Shown here: positions 1-7,737 of the stretch, piece after piece | Position numbering within the stretch: the stretch's first letter is position 1 | Layout of the letters: each line of letters opens with the position of its first letter | NCBI RefSeq assembly: GCF_040546025.1 | Contig: NZ_JBEPNA010000001.1 | Location: 248,001 to 312,000 of the forward strand | DNA length: 64,000 nucleotides | From: Marisediminicola sp040546025 | GTDB taxonomy: Bacteria; Actinomycetota; Actinomycetes; Actinomycetales; Microbacteriaceae | Reading direction: 5' to 3' | Made by a program: the position numbers and the translations under genes | The notes under the pieces: model-generated | What the model was told of the DNA's origin: nothing | The model's input: only the letters and a program-made list of their open reading frames with translations | The model's database searches: none

Positions 1-884
1 CTCCCGAGTGTGCGAACCTCATCATCGACCCGTCCTGGTACGCGACACTGCTGATGGTCATCACGATGACTGCGGGCACCGGCCTCATCATGTGGATGGG
101 TGAGCTCATCACCGAGCGCGGCGTCGGCAATGGAATGTCATTGCTGATCTTCACCTCGATCGCCGCCACGTTCCCCTCCGCACTCTGGGGCATCCAGGCG
201 TCGCAGGGCTTCGAGGTCTTCCTCCTCGTCCTCGCCGTCGGCCTCGTGATCATGACCGCCGTCGTATTCGTCGAGCAGTCGCAGCGACGCATCCCGGTGC
301 AGTACGCCAAGCGCATGGTCGGTCGCCGCACCTACGGCGGCAACAACACCTACATCCCGATCAAGGTCAACATGGCAGGCGTCGTGCCCGTCATCTTCGC
401 CTCGTCGCTGCTGTACCTGCCCGCGCTCGTCGGCCAATTCAACCAGCCGGCCGGCGGAGGAGCCCCGTCGCCGTGGGTGCAGTGGATCTCCGACAATCTG
501 ACCTCGGGCGACAACCCGTTGTACATGGCGCTCTACTTCCTGCTGATCGTCGGGTTCACGTACTTCTACGTGGCCATCACCTTCAACCCGGAGGAGGTCG
601 CCGACAACATGAAGAAGTACGGCGGCTTCATCCCCGGAATCCGTGCCGGACGTCCCACGGCCGAATACCTCGACTACGTGCTCACCCGCGTGACGCTGCC
701 CGGTTCGCTCTACCTCGGTTTCATCGCCCTCATCCCGCTCATCGCACTGGCGACGGTCGGGGCCAACGCGAACTTCCCGTTCGGTGGTGCGAGCATCCTG
801 ATCATCGTCGGTGTCGGGCTCGAAACGGTCAAGCAGATCGACTCGCAGCTTCAACAGCGTCACTACGAAGGGCTGCTCCGATGA
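1..884 (+). CDS. secY: Preprotein translocase subunit SecY, C-terminal part
   Basis: Central channel subunit of the SecYEG translocon, which moves unfolded proteins across or into the cytoplasmic membrane. The gene is cut by the window start; the open frame enters at base 3 and gives about 293 residues, roughly the last two thirds of a usual 430-440-residue SecY. Several long hydrophobic segments and the conserved cytoplasmic stretch beginning RRIPVQYAKRMVGR support the call, as does the C-terminal end QLQQRHYEGLLR. The stop overlaps the adk start (ATGA), so the two are translationally coupled, the usual order at the end of the spc operon. No doubt about family; the true start is outside the window. 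Confidence 0.97.
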   Translation, partial: PECANLIIDPSWYATLLMVITMTAGTGLIMWMGELITERGVGNGMSLLIFTSIAATFPSALWGIQASQGFEVFLLVLAVGLVIMTAVVFVEQSQRRIPVQYAKRMVGRRTYGGNNTYIPIKVNMAGVVPVIFASSLLYLPALVGQFNQPAGGGAPSPWVQWISDNLTSGDNPLYMALYFLLIVGFTYFYVAITFNPEEVADNMKKYGGFIPGIRAGRPTAEYLDYVLTRVTLPGSLYLGFIALIPLIALATVGANANFPFGGASILIIVGVGLETVKQIDSQLQQRHYEGLLR

Positions 885-1507
885 TCGCGTTCACCCAGGG
901 CACCAAGCCCCGTCTGCTCATCGTCGGTCCCCCCGGGGCGGGCAAGGGCACCCAGGCGGCGAAGCTGGCCGCCGACTTCGGCATTCCCGCGATCGCGACG
1001 GGCGACATCTTCCGCCACAACATCCGTACCGGCACCGAGCTCGGCACTCAGGTCAAGGCGATCGTCGACGCCGGCGACTACGTTCCCGACTCCCTGACCA
1101 ACGAGCTCGTCGCGAGTCGCCTCTCGGAGGAGGATGCCCTCGAGGGCTTCCTGCTCGACGGCTACCCGCGCACGCTCAACCAGGTGGCGTACCTCACCGA
1201 CTTGCTGGCCGGGCGCGGGCAGAGCCTTGACGGCGTCATCCAGCTCGTCGCGGACACCGACGAGGTCGTCACGCGGCTGCGCAAGCGCGCCGTCGAACAG
1301 GGCCGGATGGACGACTCGGAAGAGGCCATCCGTCACCGCCAGGATGTCTTCGCCCGCGAGACCGCGCCGCTCGTCGCCGCCTACAGCGACAAGGGCCTCC
1401 TGGTCGAGGTCGACGGCATCGGTGAGATCGACGAGGTCGAGGGCCGCATCACCGCGGCACTCGCGGCGCACGGCATCCAGCGTCCCGGCGCCGTTCCCGC
1501 CGTCTAG
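881..1507 (+). CDS. adk: Adenylate kinase
   Basis: Catalyses ATP + AMP to 2 ADP and keeps adenylate pools balanced in the cytoplasm. The 208-residue product has the P-loop GPPGAGKGT at residues 16-24, the AMP-binding stretch ATGDIFRHNI and the DGYPRT motif. The LID is the short form: RMDDSEEAIRHR runs directly on from the core, with no zinc-binding four-cysteine insert, typical of actinobacterial and other short-LID enzymes. The ATG overlaps the secY stop by four bases and was chosen over longer upstream reading because it follows secY and fits the family N-terminus. map follows after two bases, so the three genes form one transcription unit. Confidence 0.97.
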   Translation: MIAFTQGTKPRLLIVGPPGAGKGTQAAKLAADFGIPAIATGDIFRHNIRTGTELGTQVKAIVDAGDYVPDSLTNELVASRLSEEDALEGFLLDGYPRTLNQVAYLTDLLAGRGQSLDGVIQLVADTDEVVTRLRKRAVEQGRMDDSEEAIRHRQDVFARETAPLVAAYSDKGLLVEVDGIGEIDEVEGRITAALAAHGIQRPGAVPAV

Positions 1508-1509
1508 GC

Positions 1510-2337
1510 GTGGCGCTTCGCTCGATCTACAAGACGCCCGCGCAGTTGCGGCTCCTGGTGCAGCCCGGGCTCATCACGGCTGCGGCGCTGCGGGCGGTGC
1601 GCGACGCGATTCGCCCCGGCATCACAACGCTCGAGCTTGACGCGATCGCCGAGGCCAGCATCAGAGCCGCGGGTGCCGCGCCGAACTTCATGCTGGAGGT
1701 GGGCTACCGGCACACCATCTGCGCCTCGGTGAACGATGACGTGGTGCACGGCATCCCCGGAGGGCGCATGCTCGCACCCGGCGACATCGTGTCAATCGAC
1801 TGCGGGGCCGAGCTCGGCGGCTGGAACGGCGACGCCGCGTTCACCGCGGTGGTTCCGGATGCCTCCCGGCCCGGGGTCGTGCGCGAGCGCGAGAACCTCT
1901 CGTCGGTGACCGAGCAGTCGCTCTGGGCCGGCATCGCCGCACTCTCGCGTGCCCGCCACCTGAACGAGGTCGGGGCCGCGATCGAAGACTACGTCGACGG
2001 CCACGGCACCTTCGGCATCCTCGAGGACTACACCGGACACGGCATCGGGCGCTCGATGCACGAGGACCCGCCCGTGTTCAACTACCGGGTGCGCGGCAGA
2101 GGCCCGGCGGTGAAGCCCGGCCTGGTCGTCGCGATCGAGCCCATGGTCACCCTTGGCGGCATCGACACCCGGACTCGCGAGGACGACTGGACCGTCGCGA
2201 CCGCCGACGGCACGATGGCAGCGCACTGGGAGCACTCCGTCGCCGTGCACAAGGACGGCATCTGGGTGCTCACGGCGGAGGACGGCGGGGCGGCCGGGCT
2301 CGCGCCGTTCGGCGTGACGCCGACCCCGATCGCCTGA
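1510..2337 (+). CDS. map: Methionine aminopeptidase, type I
   Basis: Removes the initiator methionine from nascent proteins. The 275-residue enzyme shows the five metal ligands of the pita-bread fold: D97 (SIDCGAE), D108 (NGDAAF), H177 (GHGIGR), E210 (AIEPMV) and E241 (EHSVAV). The length and absence of a long N-terminal extension fit type Ia enzymes. The start is GTG two bases after the adk stop, so it is co-transcribed with secY-adk. It is the last gene before a 0.7-kb repeat region; infA, a common downstream neighbour, is found only 6.8 kb later. Confidence 0.96.
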   Translation: MALRSIYKTPAQLRLLVQPGLITAAALRAVRDAIRPGITTLELDAIAEASIRAAGAAPNFMLEVGYRHTICASVNDDVVHGIPGGRMLAPGDIVSIDCGAELGGWNGDAAFTAVVPDASRPGVVRERENLSSVTEQSLWAGIAALSRARHLNEVGAAIEDYVDGHGTFGILEDYTGHGIGRSMHEDPPVFNYRVRGRGPAVKPGLVVAIEPMVTLGGIDTRTREDDWTVATADGTMAAHWEHSVAVHKDGIWVLTAEDGGAAGLAPFGVTPTPIA

Positions 2338-2417
2338 GGGTTTCTGCGGCGCTCTGGCAATTTCTGCGGGTTGAGCAGCGCGCTCTGGGGCGGGTGTCAA
2401 AACCTCGTTACTGCGGC

Positions 2418-2560
2418 GGGTTTCGCCACGGTCGCTGCGGGACCTGCGGGACCTGCGGGACCTGCGCGACCTGCTCGACCTGCGGGACCTGCGGGACCTG
2501 CGGGACCTGCGGGACCTGCGGGACCTGCGCGACCTGCGGGACCTGCGCGACCTGCTCAAC
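2418..2560 (+). repeat. Dispersed element with expanded core
   Basis: This element starts with GGGTTTCGCCACGG and closes with TCAACG. Between the ends lie thirteen 9-bp units instead of the single 9-bp spacer in the sister copy at 2950-2994. The matching ends place the tandem array exactly in the middle of the dispersed element. Confidence 0.8.
2439..2555 (+). repeat. 13-copy 9-bp tandem repeat (GGGACCTGC)
   Basis: Thirteen contiguous 9-bp units, 117 bp in all. Nine are GGGACCTGC, three are GCGACCTGC and one is TCGACCTGC. The unit length is a multiple of three, so reading frames remain open on both strands and mimic low-complexity proteins; no ribosome-binding site or family supports translation. 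The array looks like a minisatellite that could vary in copy number between strains. Confidence 0.9.
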
Positions 2561-2584
2561 GCGCGGAGGCCGCGTGGTGTGAGC

Positions 2585-2638
2585 GCCCGTTTGTGACAAT
2601 TGCGCCCACTCGTCCGGGCGCGGATGTCACAAACGGGC
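2585..2638. repeat. 54-bp imperfect palindrome (long hairpin)
   Basis: Perfect 14-bp arms GCCCGTTTGTGACA (2585-2598) and its complement (2625-2638), then a second pair of 6-bp arms GCGCCC/GGGCGC (2602-2607, 2616-2621) around an 8-base loop. It has no T-tract and lies more than 240 bases after map and 380 bases after the end of mtlR, so a terminator role is not obvious. It could be an operator or a repeat-family hairpin. Confidence 0.8.
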
Positions 2639-2652
2639 ACAATCGTTCCCTG

Positions 2653-2693
2653 CCGGTTGAGCAGCGCGCTCTGGCGCGCGTGTCGAAACCCGT
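2653..2693 (-). repeat. Dispersed element, inverted copy
   Basis: Reads on the minus strand as GGCACGGGTTTCGACACG, about 15 variable bases, then CTGCTCAACCGGCAGG. Its ends match the plus-strand copy at 2950-2994, so the two are inverted repeats of each other separated by about 260 bases. A more diverged minus copy is at about 2368-2404. Confidence 0.7.
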
Positions 2694-2949
2694 GCCTGCG
2701 CCAGGATCGCGCCGAGTCGCAGTGGTGGTCGTTCGGATGCGCCGGCAAGGAACCCCTACTCCGTAGTCGGCGTTGGTAGAGTCCGGCCGGTGTCGCCAAA
2801 GTCGGAGTCATCGCGGAAATTGACGTGTTTCGGCGGATGCGGACCGGCAGATCCACCGGGGTTCCGACTTTCGCGACACAGGGGACTCGGCGGGAACCGG
2901 GGCGGCCGCCCACGGCCCCGAACCCCGCCCAAGTGCATCCGTCCCGGCA

Positions 2950-3016
2950 CGGGTTTCGACACGGTCGCTGCACGACCCGCTCAACCGGCAGGGGCCGCGC
3001 GAGCTGCTCAACCGGC
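2950..3016 (+). repeat. Dispersed element, single-unit copy next to mtlR
   Basis: GGGTTTCGACACGG is followed by one 9-base unit (ACGACCCGC) and TCAACCGGCAGG; the closing motif CTCAACCGGCAG is repeated once more at about 3007-3018. This copy abuts the 3' end of mtlR (the stop is at 3026-3028) and shows the unexpanded state of the element at 2418-2560. Confidence 0.7.
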
Positions 3017-3025
3017 AGAGGCGGC

Positions 3026-4939
3026 CTACTTGTCGATTCCGCGCACGATCTCCTCGATGAACGAGGGGAAGTCGACCGCGCGGCGCACGAGCTGGTGAAC
3101 ATCGTCACGGTCGGCGAAGACTGAGACGAACTGGTCGAAGATCGCCTGGAAGGTGGTGCGGTCGGTCGCGCTGAACGCGGCGAGGGCGACGACGTTCACG
3201 CGGTTCTCGCCCCAGCTGATCGGGGTCTCGTTCACGGCGATGCAGATCGCGGTCCGCTTGGCTGTCATGGTCATCGCGTGCGGCACCGCGAGATTGTCGG
3301 TGAACGCGGTCGATGACATCCGCTCGCGCTCGATCGCGGCATCGAGATAGGCCTCGTCGATGATGCCGGATGCGACCATCCGGCCGCCGAGCTCGCGGAT
3401 CACCGACTCCTCGTCGGTGCCGCTCACGTTGCGCACGAAGAGGGCCTCGTCGAAGAACAGAAGCAGGTCCTCCTTGAGCCGCGCGCGCCGGCGCTGTCGG
3501 CGCACCCGGCTGATCGCCCGGCGCACCGAGTCGATGTCGTTGTCGGTGAGGAACGGCTGGATCGGCACGACGTTGTCGGCAAAGGTGCCGGGCGAGATTG
3601 TCGTCAGCACGAGGTCGGTCGCGAGTGTTGACCAGTCGACGTCGGTGCGGGTGATCACGGTGTCGATCTGGATCTCGGTGCCGAGTACTGCCTCCAGCCG
3701 CTCGCGCAGCAGCAGGTGCATGTCGTAGTAGTTCGGGCAGACGATGGCGCAGGTCACGCGCTCCTCGCGTCGCGACTCCCGCTCCAGGTACGACCCGACG
3801 TGCAGCGCGATGTAGGAGATCTCGTCGTCGTTGATGACGATCGTCGCCTCGCGCTGCACCTCGCTCGCGATGAAGACCGCGAGCTCGTAGATCATCGGGT
3901 ACGCCGTCTTGATCGAGCGGGTCATCGGGTTGCGCGAGTACGACTTGTCCTGCGCGCGCACGATGAGGCTGCCCACGTGCAGTGCCAGTCGCGCGATGAA
4001 GTCGTTGTCGTCGAGGTCGACGAGGTACTCCTCGCTGACACGCTCCACGATGCGGGTGACGATTTCGACATGGGGGTCGGACACGGTTCCGGCGGCGAAT
4101 GGCGGAAGGTTGCCGCGGGCGCTGCGTGTGACGACCCTTGTGGTGAGCAGCAGCACGAGGTAGTCGACGTCATCCTGCCCGAGCGCGACATCGAAGTGCC
4201 GCTCGATGAGGCGGGCGAGCTCGGCGGCGATGTCCTGCGGCGCAGCGTCCGTCCCCGGCACGGCGCTGGCCAGCTGGTTCTTCTTTCTTCGGTCCACGGC
4301 GATCGCCACGTGGAGCAGAACGTTGTTGATGCCGTACTCGTTGACGAAATAGCCGTGCGAGTCGAGCATCTCGATCAGGTCGGTCTTGAAGCCGCGCAGA
4401 TTCGACGACTCGAACTCCTGCTCGATGCTCTCGAGCTCGAGGAACCCCTGGGCGCCCTCGTCGCGGAACATGCGGCTGAGCAGCCGGCGCAGGTCCAGCT
4501 CGGAGCCGGAGATGCGCACGATCGCCTCCTGCCGGGAGAGCACGAGCTCGGACCCGTCGAGTTCGGCCTTGAGCTTGCGCAGGTCCGACTCGATGGTCGA
4601 CTCGCTCACGTACATGCTGTCGGCGAGGGAGTAGATGTCGAGTCCGGCGGGGGCGTCGCCGAGCCGGCGCAGCAGGTGGTAGATGCGATCGCGCGGCGAC
4701 TCGCTCTCCGGCGCGCGTGTGCGCTGGGCGAGGAAGGAGGAGTAGAGGTCGCGATTGAGCCGGTAGCCGCTCGTCGACGACGCGATGACCTCGAGCGGGG
4801 CGGCGGATGCCTTGACCGCAGTCACGTAGCTGCGCACGCTTCTCGTGCTCACGCCGAGGTGGTCGGAGAGCTCGGCGGCGGTCACCCAGCCGTCGCTGAG
4901 CGACAGGTAGCCCAGTAGCCTCTCGTGCCTGTCGCTCAT
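3026..4939 (-). CDS. mtlR: PRD-containing transcriptional activator of the mannitol operon
   Basis: BglG/MtlR-family regulator, 637 residues. Order seen: N-terminal winged helix (about 1-90), two PTS-regulation domains (roughly 180-390), an EIIB-like domain with CAIVCPNYYD (about 400-480) and a C-terminal EIIA domain of the fructose/mannitol class with its phosphorylatable histidine at H554 (AVPHAM). In characterised MtlR proteins, phosphorylation of these domains by PTS components switches DNA binding on or off with mannitol supply. It is divergent from the PTS genes at 5150-8888 across a 210-bp control region, which supports control of that operon. ATG at 4937-4939 fits the family N-terminus. 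Confidence 0.9.
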   Translation of the reverse strand: MSDRHERLLGYLSLSDGWVTAAELSDHLGVSTRSVRSYVTAVKASAAPLEVIASSTSGYRLNRDLYSSFLAQRTRAPESESPRDRIYHLLRRLGDAPAGLDIYSLADSMYVSESTIESDLRKLKAELDGSELVLSRQEAIVRISGSELDLRRLLSRMFRDEGAQGFLELESIEQEFESSNLRGFKTDLIEMLDSHGYFVNEYGINNVLLHVAIAVDRRKKNQLASAVPGTDAAPQDIAAELARLIERHFDVALGQDDVDYLVLLLTTRVVTRSARGNLPPFAAGTVSDPHVEIVTRIVERVSEEYLVDLDDNDFIARLALHVGSLIVRAQDKSYSRNPMTRSIKTAYPMIYELAVFIASEVQREATIVINDDEISYIALHVGSYLERESRREERVTCAIVCPNYYDMHLLLRERLEAVLGTEIQIDTVITRTDVDWSTLATDLVLTTISPGTFADNVVPIQPFLTDNDIDSVRRAISRVRRQRRRARLKEDLLLFFDEALFVRNVSGTDEESVIRELGGRMVASGIIDEAYLDAAIERERMSSTAFTDNLAVPHAMTMTAKRTAICIAVNETPISWGENRVNVVALAAFSATDRTTFQAIFDQFVSVFADRDDVHQLVRRAVDFPSFIEEIVRGIDK

Positions 4940-4992
4940 CTGCTGCCCTCCGGGGGCTGCATCCGGAGATCTCCTTTGATCGTTGCGCCGAC

Positions 4993-5021
4993 GTTGTCGA
5001 AAGCCCTCGTAGACAAGTCAA
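4993..5021 (-). promoter_or_regulatory. Possible mtlR promoter / operator in the divergent region
   Basis: On the minus strand TTGACT (5016-5021) stands 17 bases from GACAAC (4993-4998), a good -35 with a poor -10. The same bases contain the inverted pair TTGTC (4994-4998) and GACAA (5012-5016). Either a weak promoter for mtlR or part of an operator shared with the PTS operon; I cannot tell which. Confidence 0.3.
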
Positions 5022-5149
5022 CCACTCCCGGGGTCATCGTGCCGCATGCGGGCACCTTCCGGGGGAGCGGAAGAAAACCTGCTGGCCCCGGATGCGGCTG
5101 CCGGGCCAGTATTGGGCAACGGGATGGACCGGACGCAAGGAGGCGTGCA

Positions 5150-5476
5150 ATGACACGAATACTCGTCGTCTGCGGGGCTGGCGCCTCGAGTTCGTTCCTC
5201 GTCTACTGGATGCGCAAAGACGCATCCGCCCGCGACCTCGCCCTGACCATCCGGGCCGGAAGCACCGACGACCTCCCCGCGTCCCTCGCCGACACCGACT
5301 TCGTGCTCGTCGGGCATCACCTCGCCGCGGCGTTCCCGTCGATCCGCGCCGCGAGCGCGACCGCCGGAGTCCCCGTCACGCTTCTGCCGTCACTGGCCTT
5401 CAACGCGACCGGCGCCGCCGTCGCGGTCGATCTCGTGCTCGAACAGGGCGCCCCAACAGAAAGCAACCATGGCTGA
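5150..5476 (+). CDS. Orphan PTS EIIB-like protein (lactose/cellobiose class)
   Basis: A 108-residue cytoplasmic protein beginning MTRILVVCGAGASSSFL. The cysteine at residue 8 followed by GAGASSS is the phosphorylation loop of EIIB proteins of the lactose/chitobiose class, so it can probably carry a phosphoryl group on C8. A good ribosome-binding site (AAGGAGG, 5137-5143) decides the ATG at 5150. It is the first gene of the mannitol PTS operon and overlaps the HPr gene. The mannitol permease already has its own EIIB domain and no second permease is nearby, so a role in signalling to MtlR or in serving a distant EIIC are both possible. Family fairly sure, role unknown. Confidence 0.75.
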   Translation: MTRILVVCGAGASSSFLVYWMRKDASARDLALTIRAGSTDDLPASLADTDFVLVGHHLAAAFPSIRAASATAGVPVTLLPSLAFNATGAAVAVDLVLEQGAPTESNHG

Positions 5477-5735
5477 ACAGTCTGTCATCATCGCATCCGC
5501 TCACGGCCTTCACGCCCGACCGGCGTCGCTCTTCACCCAGGCAGCCTCAAAGTCGGGCTTCGCGGTGCAGATCGCGAAGGCCGGCAAGTCGGTCAATGCC
5601 GCGAGCATCCTCGGCGTCATCTCGCTCGGCATCGAGCTGGGCGACGAGGTCACCCTCACGGCCGAGGGCGACGGGGCCGAGGAGGCCATCGCCGAACTCG
5701 TCGCGCTGCTTGCGACCGACCACGACGCCGCTTAA
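5469..5735 (+). CDS. ptsH: Phosphocarrier protein HPr
   Basis: General PTS phosphocarrier that passes phosphate from EI to the sugar-specific EIIA proteins. The 88-residue product has the active-site H15 in GLHARPAS and a serine at position 46 in NAASILGV, the site that is regulatory in Firmicutes HPr; whether an HPr kinase exists here cannot be seen. Start ATG overlaps the preceding EIIB gene by eight bases. An HPr gene inside a mannitol operon, rather than beside ptsI, is notable and would tie HPr supply to mannitol induction. Confidence 0.93.
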   Translation: MAEQSVIIASAHGLHARPASLFTQAASKSGFAVQIAKAGKSVNAASILGVISLGIELGDEVTLTAEGDGAEEAIAELVALLATDHDAA

Positions 5736-5781
5736 TTCCACCCCGCAATCCACAGCACACCCTAGAAAGAGGAGCCACACC

Positions 5782-7254
5782 ATGACGACGACGTCAACCA
5801 CAAAGACCGGCGAGGTGAACGCGCAGCCGGGCTGGAGGGTAGGAATCCAGCGCTTCGGCGCCTTCCTCAGCGGGATGATCATGCCGAACATCTCGGCCTT
5901 CATCGCCTGGGGCCTCATCACCGCCTTCTTCATCCCGACAGGATGGACCCCGAACGAGTCGCTCGCCGAGCTCGTCGGCCCGATGATCATCTTCCTGCTG
6001 CCGCTGCTCATCGCGAACACTGCCGGCCGTATGGTCTACGGCACCCGCGGTGGTGTCGTGGCCTCGATCGGCACCATGGGTGTCATCGTCGGCACCGACA
6101 TCCCGATGTTCATCGGCGCGATGATCGTGGGACCGCTCGCGGCCTACCTCATCAAGCAGGTCGACAAGATCTGGGCAGGGAAGATCAAGCCCGGCTTCGA
6201 GATGCTCGTCGATAACTTCGCCGCCGGCATCCTGGGTATGCTCGTCGCCCTCGGGGCGTTCTTCGGAATCGCACCGGCGGTCACGGCGCTCAGCAACGCC
6301 ATCGGTTCGGCGGTGGACTTCCTCGTCACCGCCGGCCTGCTGCCACTTGCCAGCCTGCTGATCGAGCCCGGCAAGGTGCTGTTCCTCAACAACGCCATCA
6401 ACCAGGGAATCCTCACGCCGCTCGGTGTGCAGGAGTCGACCGAGACCGGCAAGTCGATCCTCTTCCTCCTCGAGGCGAACCCCGGCCCCGGCCTCGGCCT
6501 CCTCGCGGCGTTCATGTTCTTCGGAACCGGAATCGCCAAGGCGAGCGCACCGGGCGCGATCATCATCCAGTTCCTGGGTGGTATTCACGAGATCTACTTC
6601 CCGTACGTGCTGATGAAGCCGATCCTCATCGCCGCCATGATCGGTGGAGGCATGACCGGCATCGCGATCAACGTCGCGTTCGGCTCGGGCCTGCGTGCTC
6701 CGGCATCACCGGGCAGCATCTTCGCGGTGCTGATCAACACGCCGACTGACAGCTACGTCGGTGTGGTGCTCTCGGTCATTGGTGCCGCGTCGGTCTCGTT
6801 CCTCATCGCCGCGATCATCCTGCGAGCCAGCCGCAAGCGCGACCTCGAACTGCTCGAGTCGGGCAACGACGGCCTCGTCGCCGGAGCCGCCAAGATGAAC
6901 GACCTCAAGGGCAAGGAAAGCTCGGTCACGAGCACCCTCTTCGCCGGATCCGGAACGACACAGACGAGGATCAGCAATATCGTCTTCGCCTGCGACGCCG
7001 GAATGGGATCGAGCGCGATGGGTGCCAGTGTGCTGCGCAACAAGCTCACCAAGGCCGGAGTGGAGGGCGTGACGGTCACCAACATGTCGATCGCCAACCT
7101 CGACGGCAGCGAGGACCTGATCATCACCCACGCCGACCTCACGGACCGGGCCAAGCAGAAGAACGCCAGGGCCGCGCACATTTCGGTGGACAACTTCATG
7201 TCCAGCCCGAAGTATGACGAGGTGGTTAGCCTAGTCACAGAGCAGCAGCTCTAG
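5782..7254 (+). CDS. mtlA: PTS mannitol transporter subunit EIICB
   Basis: Membrane permease that takes up D-mannitol and phosphorylates it to mannitol 1-phosphate. The 490-residue protein has an EIIC domain of many hydrophobic helices (about 15-350) with the family motif GGIHEIYFPYVL, followed by a cytoplasmic EIIB domain whose phospho-cysteine is C404 in FACDAGMGSS. It ends after EIIB: the EIIA function is on a separate gene (mtlF), as in several Gram-positive bacteria. ATG at 5782 has AGAAAGAGGAG upstream. Third gene of the operon. Confidence 0.95.
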   Translation: MTTTSTTKTGEVNAQPGWRVGIQRFGAFLSGMIMPNISAFIAWGLITAFFIPTGWTPNESLAELVGPMIIFLLPLLIANTAGRMVYGTRGGVVASIGTMGVIVGTDIPMFIGAMIVGPLAAYLIKQVDKIWAGKIKPGFEMLVDNFAAGILGMLVALGAFFGIAPAVTALSNAIGSAVDFLVTAGLLPLASLLIEPGKVLFLNNAINQGILTPLGVQESTETGKSILFLLEANPGPGLGLLAAFMFFGTGIAKASAPGAIIIQFLGGIHEIYFPYVLMKPILIAAMIGGGMTGIAINVAFGSGLRAPASPGSIFAVLINTPTDSYVGVVLSVIGAASVSFLIAAIILRASRKRDLELLESGNDGLVAGAAKMNDLKGKESSVTSTLFAGSGTTQTRISNIVFACDAGMGSSAMGASVLRNKLTKAGVEGVTVTNMSIANLDGSEDLIITHADLTDRAKQKNARAAHISVDNFMSSPKYDEVVSLVTEQQL

Positions 7255-7299
7255 CGGGCAGTCCGGGATAGCCAGACAAGCAAGCGAGTGAGGAACAAA

Positions 7300-7737
7300 A
7301 TGAACGAGAACGTGCTCGACCAGTCACAGATAGTCTCGGCCGGATCGGCCTCCACCAAGGAGGAGGCGATCCGGGAGGCCGGCGCCATCCTCCTGGAGGC
7401 CGGGGCCGTGACGGACGAGTATCTCGCGTTCATGTTCGAGAGAGAGGCGATGACCTCGACCTATATGGGCAACTTTCTGGCTATCCCGCATGGCACGAAC
7501 GAGGGCAAGGACACGATCCTCCGCTCCGCGCTCTCGTTCGTGCGCTACGCCGCCCCGATCGACTGGGACGGTAACGAGGTTCGCTTCGTCGTCGGCATCG
7601 CCGGCAAGGAGGGCGGGCACATGGAGATCCTCTCGAAGATCGCCATCATCTTCAGTGACGACGACGAGGTGCAGAAGCTTCTGGACGCCGACTCGGCCGA
7701 TGCCATGCTCGAGTTGCTCGGCGACGTGAACGCATGA
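7300..7737 (+). CDS. mtlF: PTS mannitol transporter subunit EIIA
   Basis: Cytoplasmic phosphotransfer protein that receives phosphate from HPr and passes it to the EIIB domain of MtlA. The 145-residue product has the fructose/mannitol EIIA motif AIPHGT with the active histidine at H64, and FVVGIAGKEGGHMEILSKIA characteristic of this class. I prefer the ATG at 7300 because GTGAGG just upstream serves as ribosome-binding site; a GTG at 7288 is the alternative. The stop overlaps the mtlD start. Confidence 0.94.
   Translation: MNENVLDQSQIVSAGSASTKEEAIREAGAILLEAGAVTDEYLAFMFEREAMTSTYMGNFLAIPHGTNEGKDTILRSALSFVRYAAPIDWDGNEVRFVVGIAGKEGGHMEILSKIAIIFSDDDEVQKLLDADSADAMLELLGDVNA

Larger units (their letters stand above)
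2338..3025. repeat. Gene-free repeat region between map and mtlR
   Basis: This 688-base gap carries no credible gene: short frames across it exist only because 9-bp repeats keep all frames open. It holds four copies, in both orientations, of a dispersed element with ends like GGGTTTCGACACGG and GCTCAACCGGCAGG (about 2368-2404 minus, 2418-2560 plus, 2653-2693 minus, 2950-2994 plus), a 13-unit 9-bp array and a 54-bp hairpin. Bases 2700-2945 show nothing I can assign. The region sits at the left edge of the mannitol locus. Confidence 0.85.

Noticed and set aside
2439..2555. CRISPR-like array
   Set aside because: Units are contiguous 9-mers without spacers and no cas gene is present.
2371..2766. 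Open frames over the 9-bp repeats (for example an Ala-Gly-Pro-rich frame and a Cys-Gly-Thr-rich frame)
   Set aside because: All frames stay open because the repeat length is a multiple of three; no ribosome-binding site, no family similarity, and the same DNA is explained as a repeat element.
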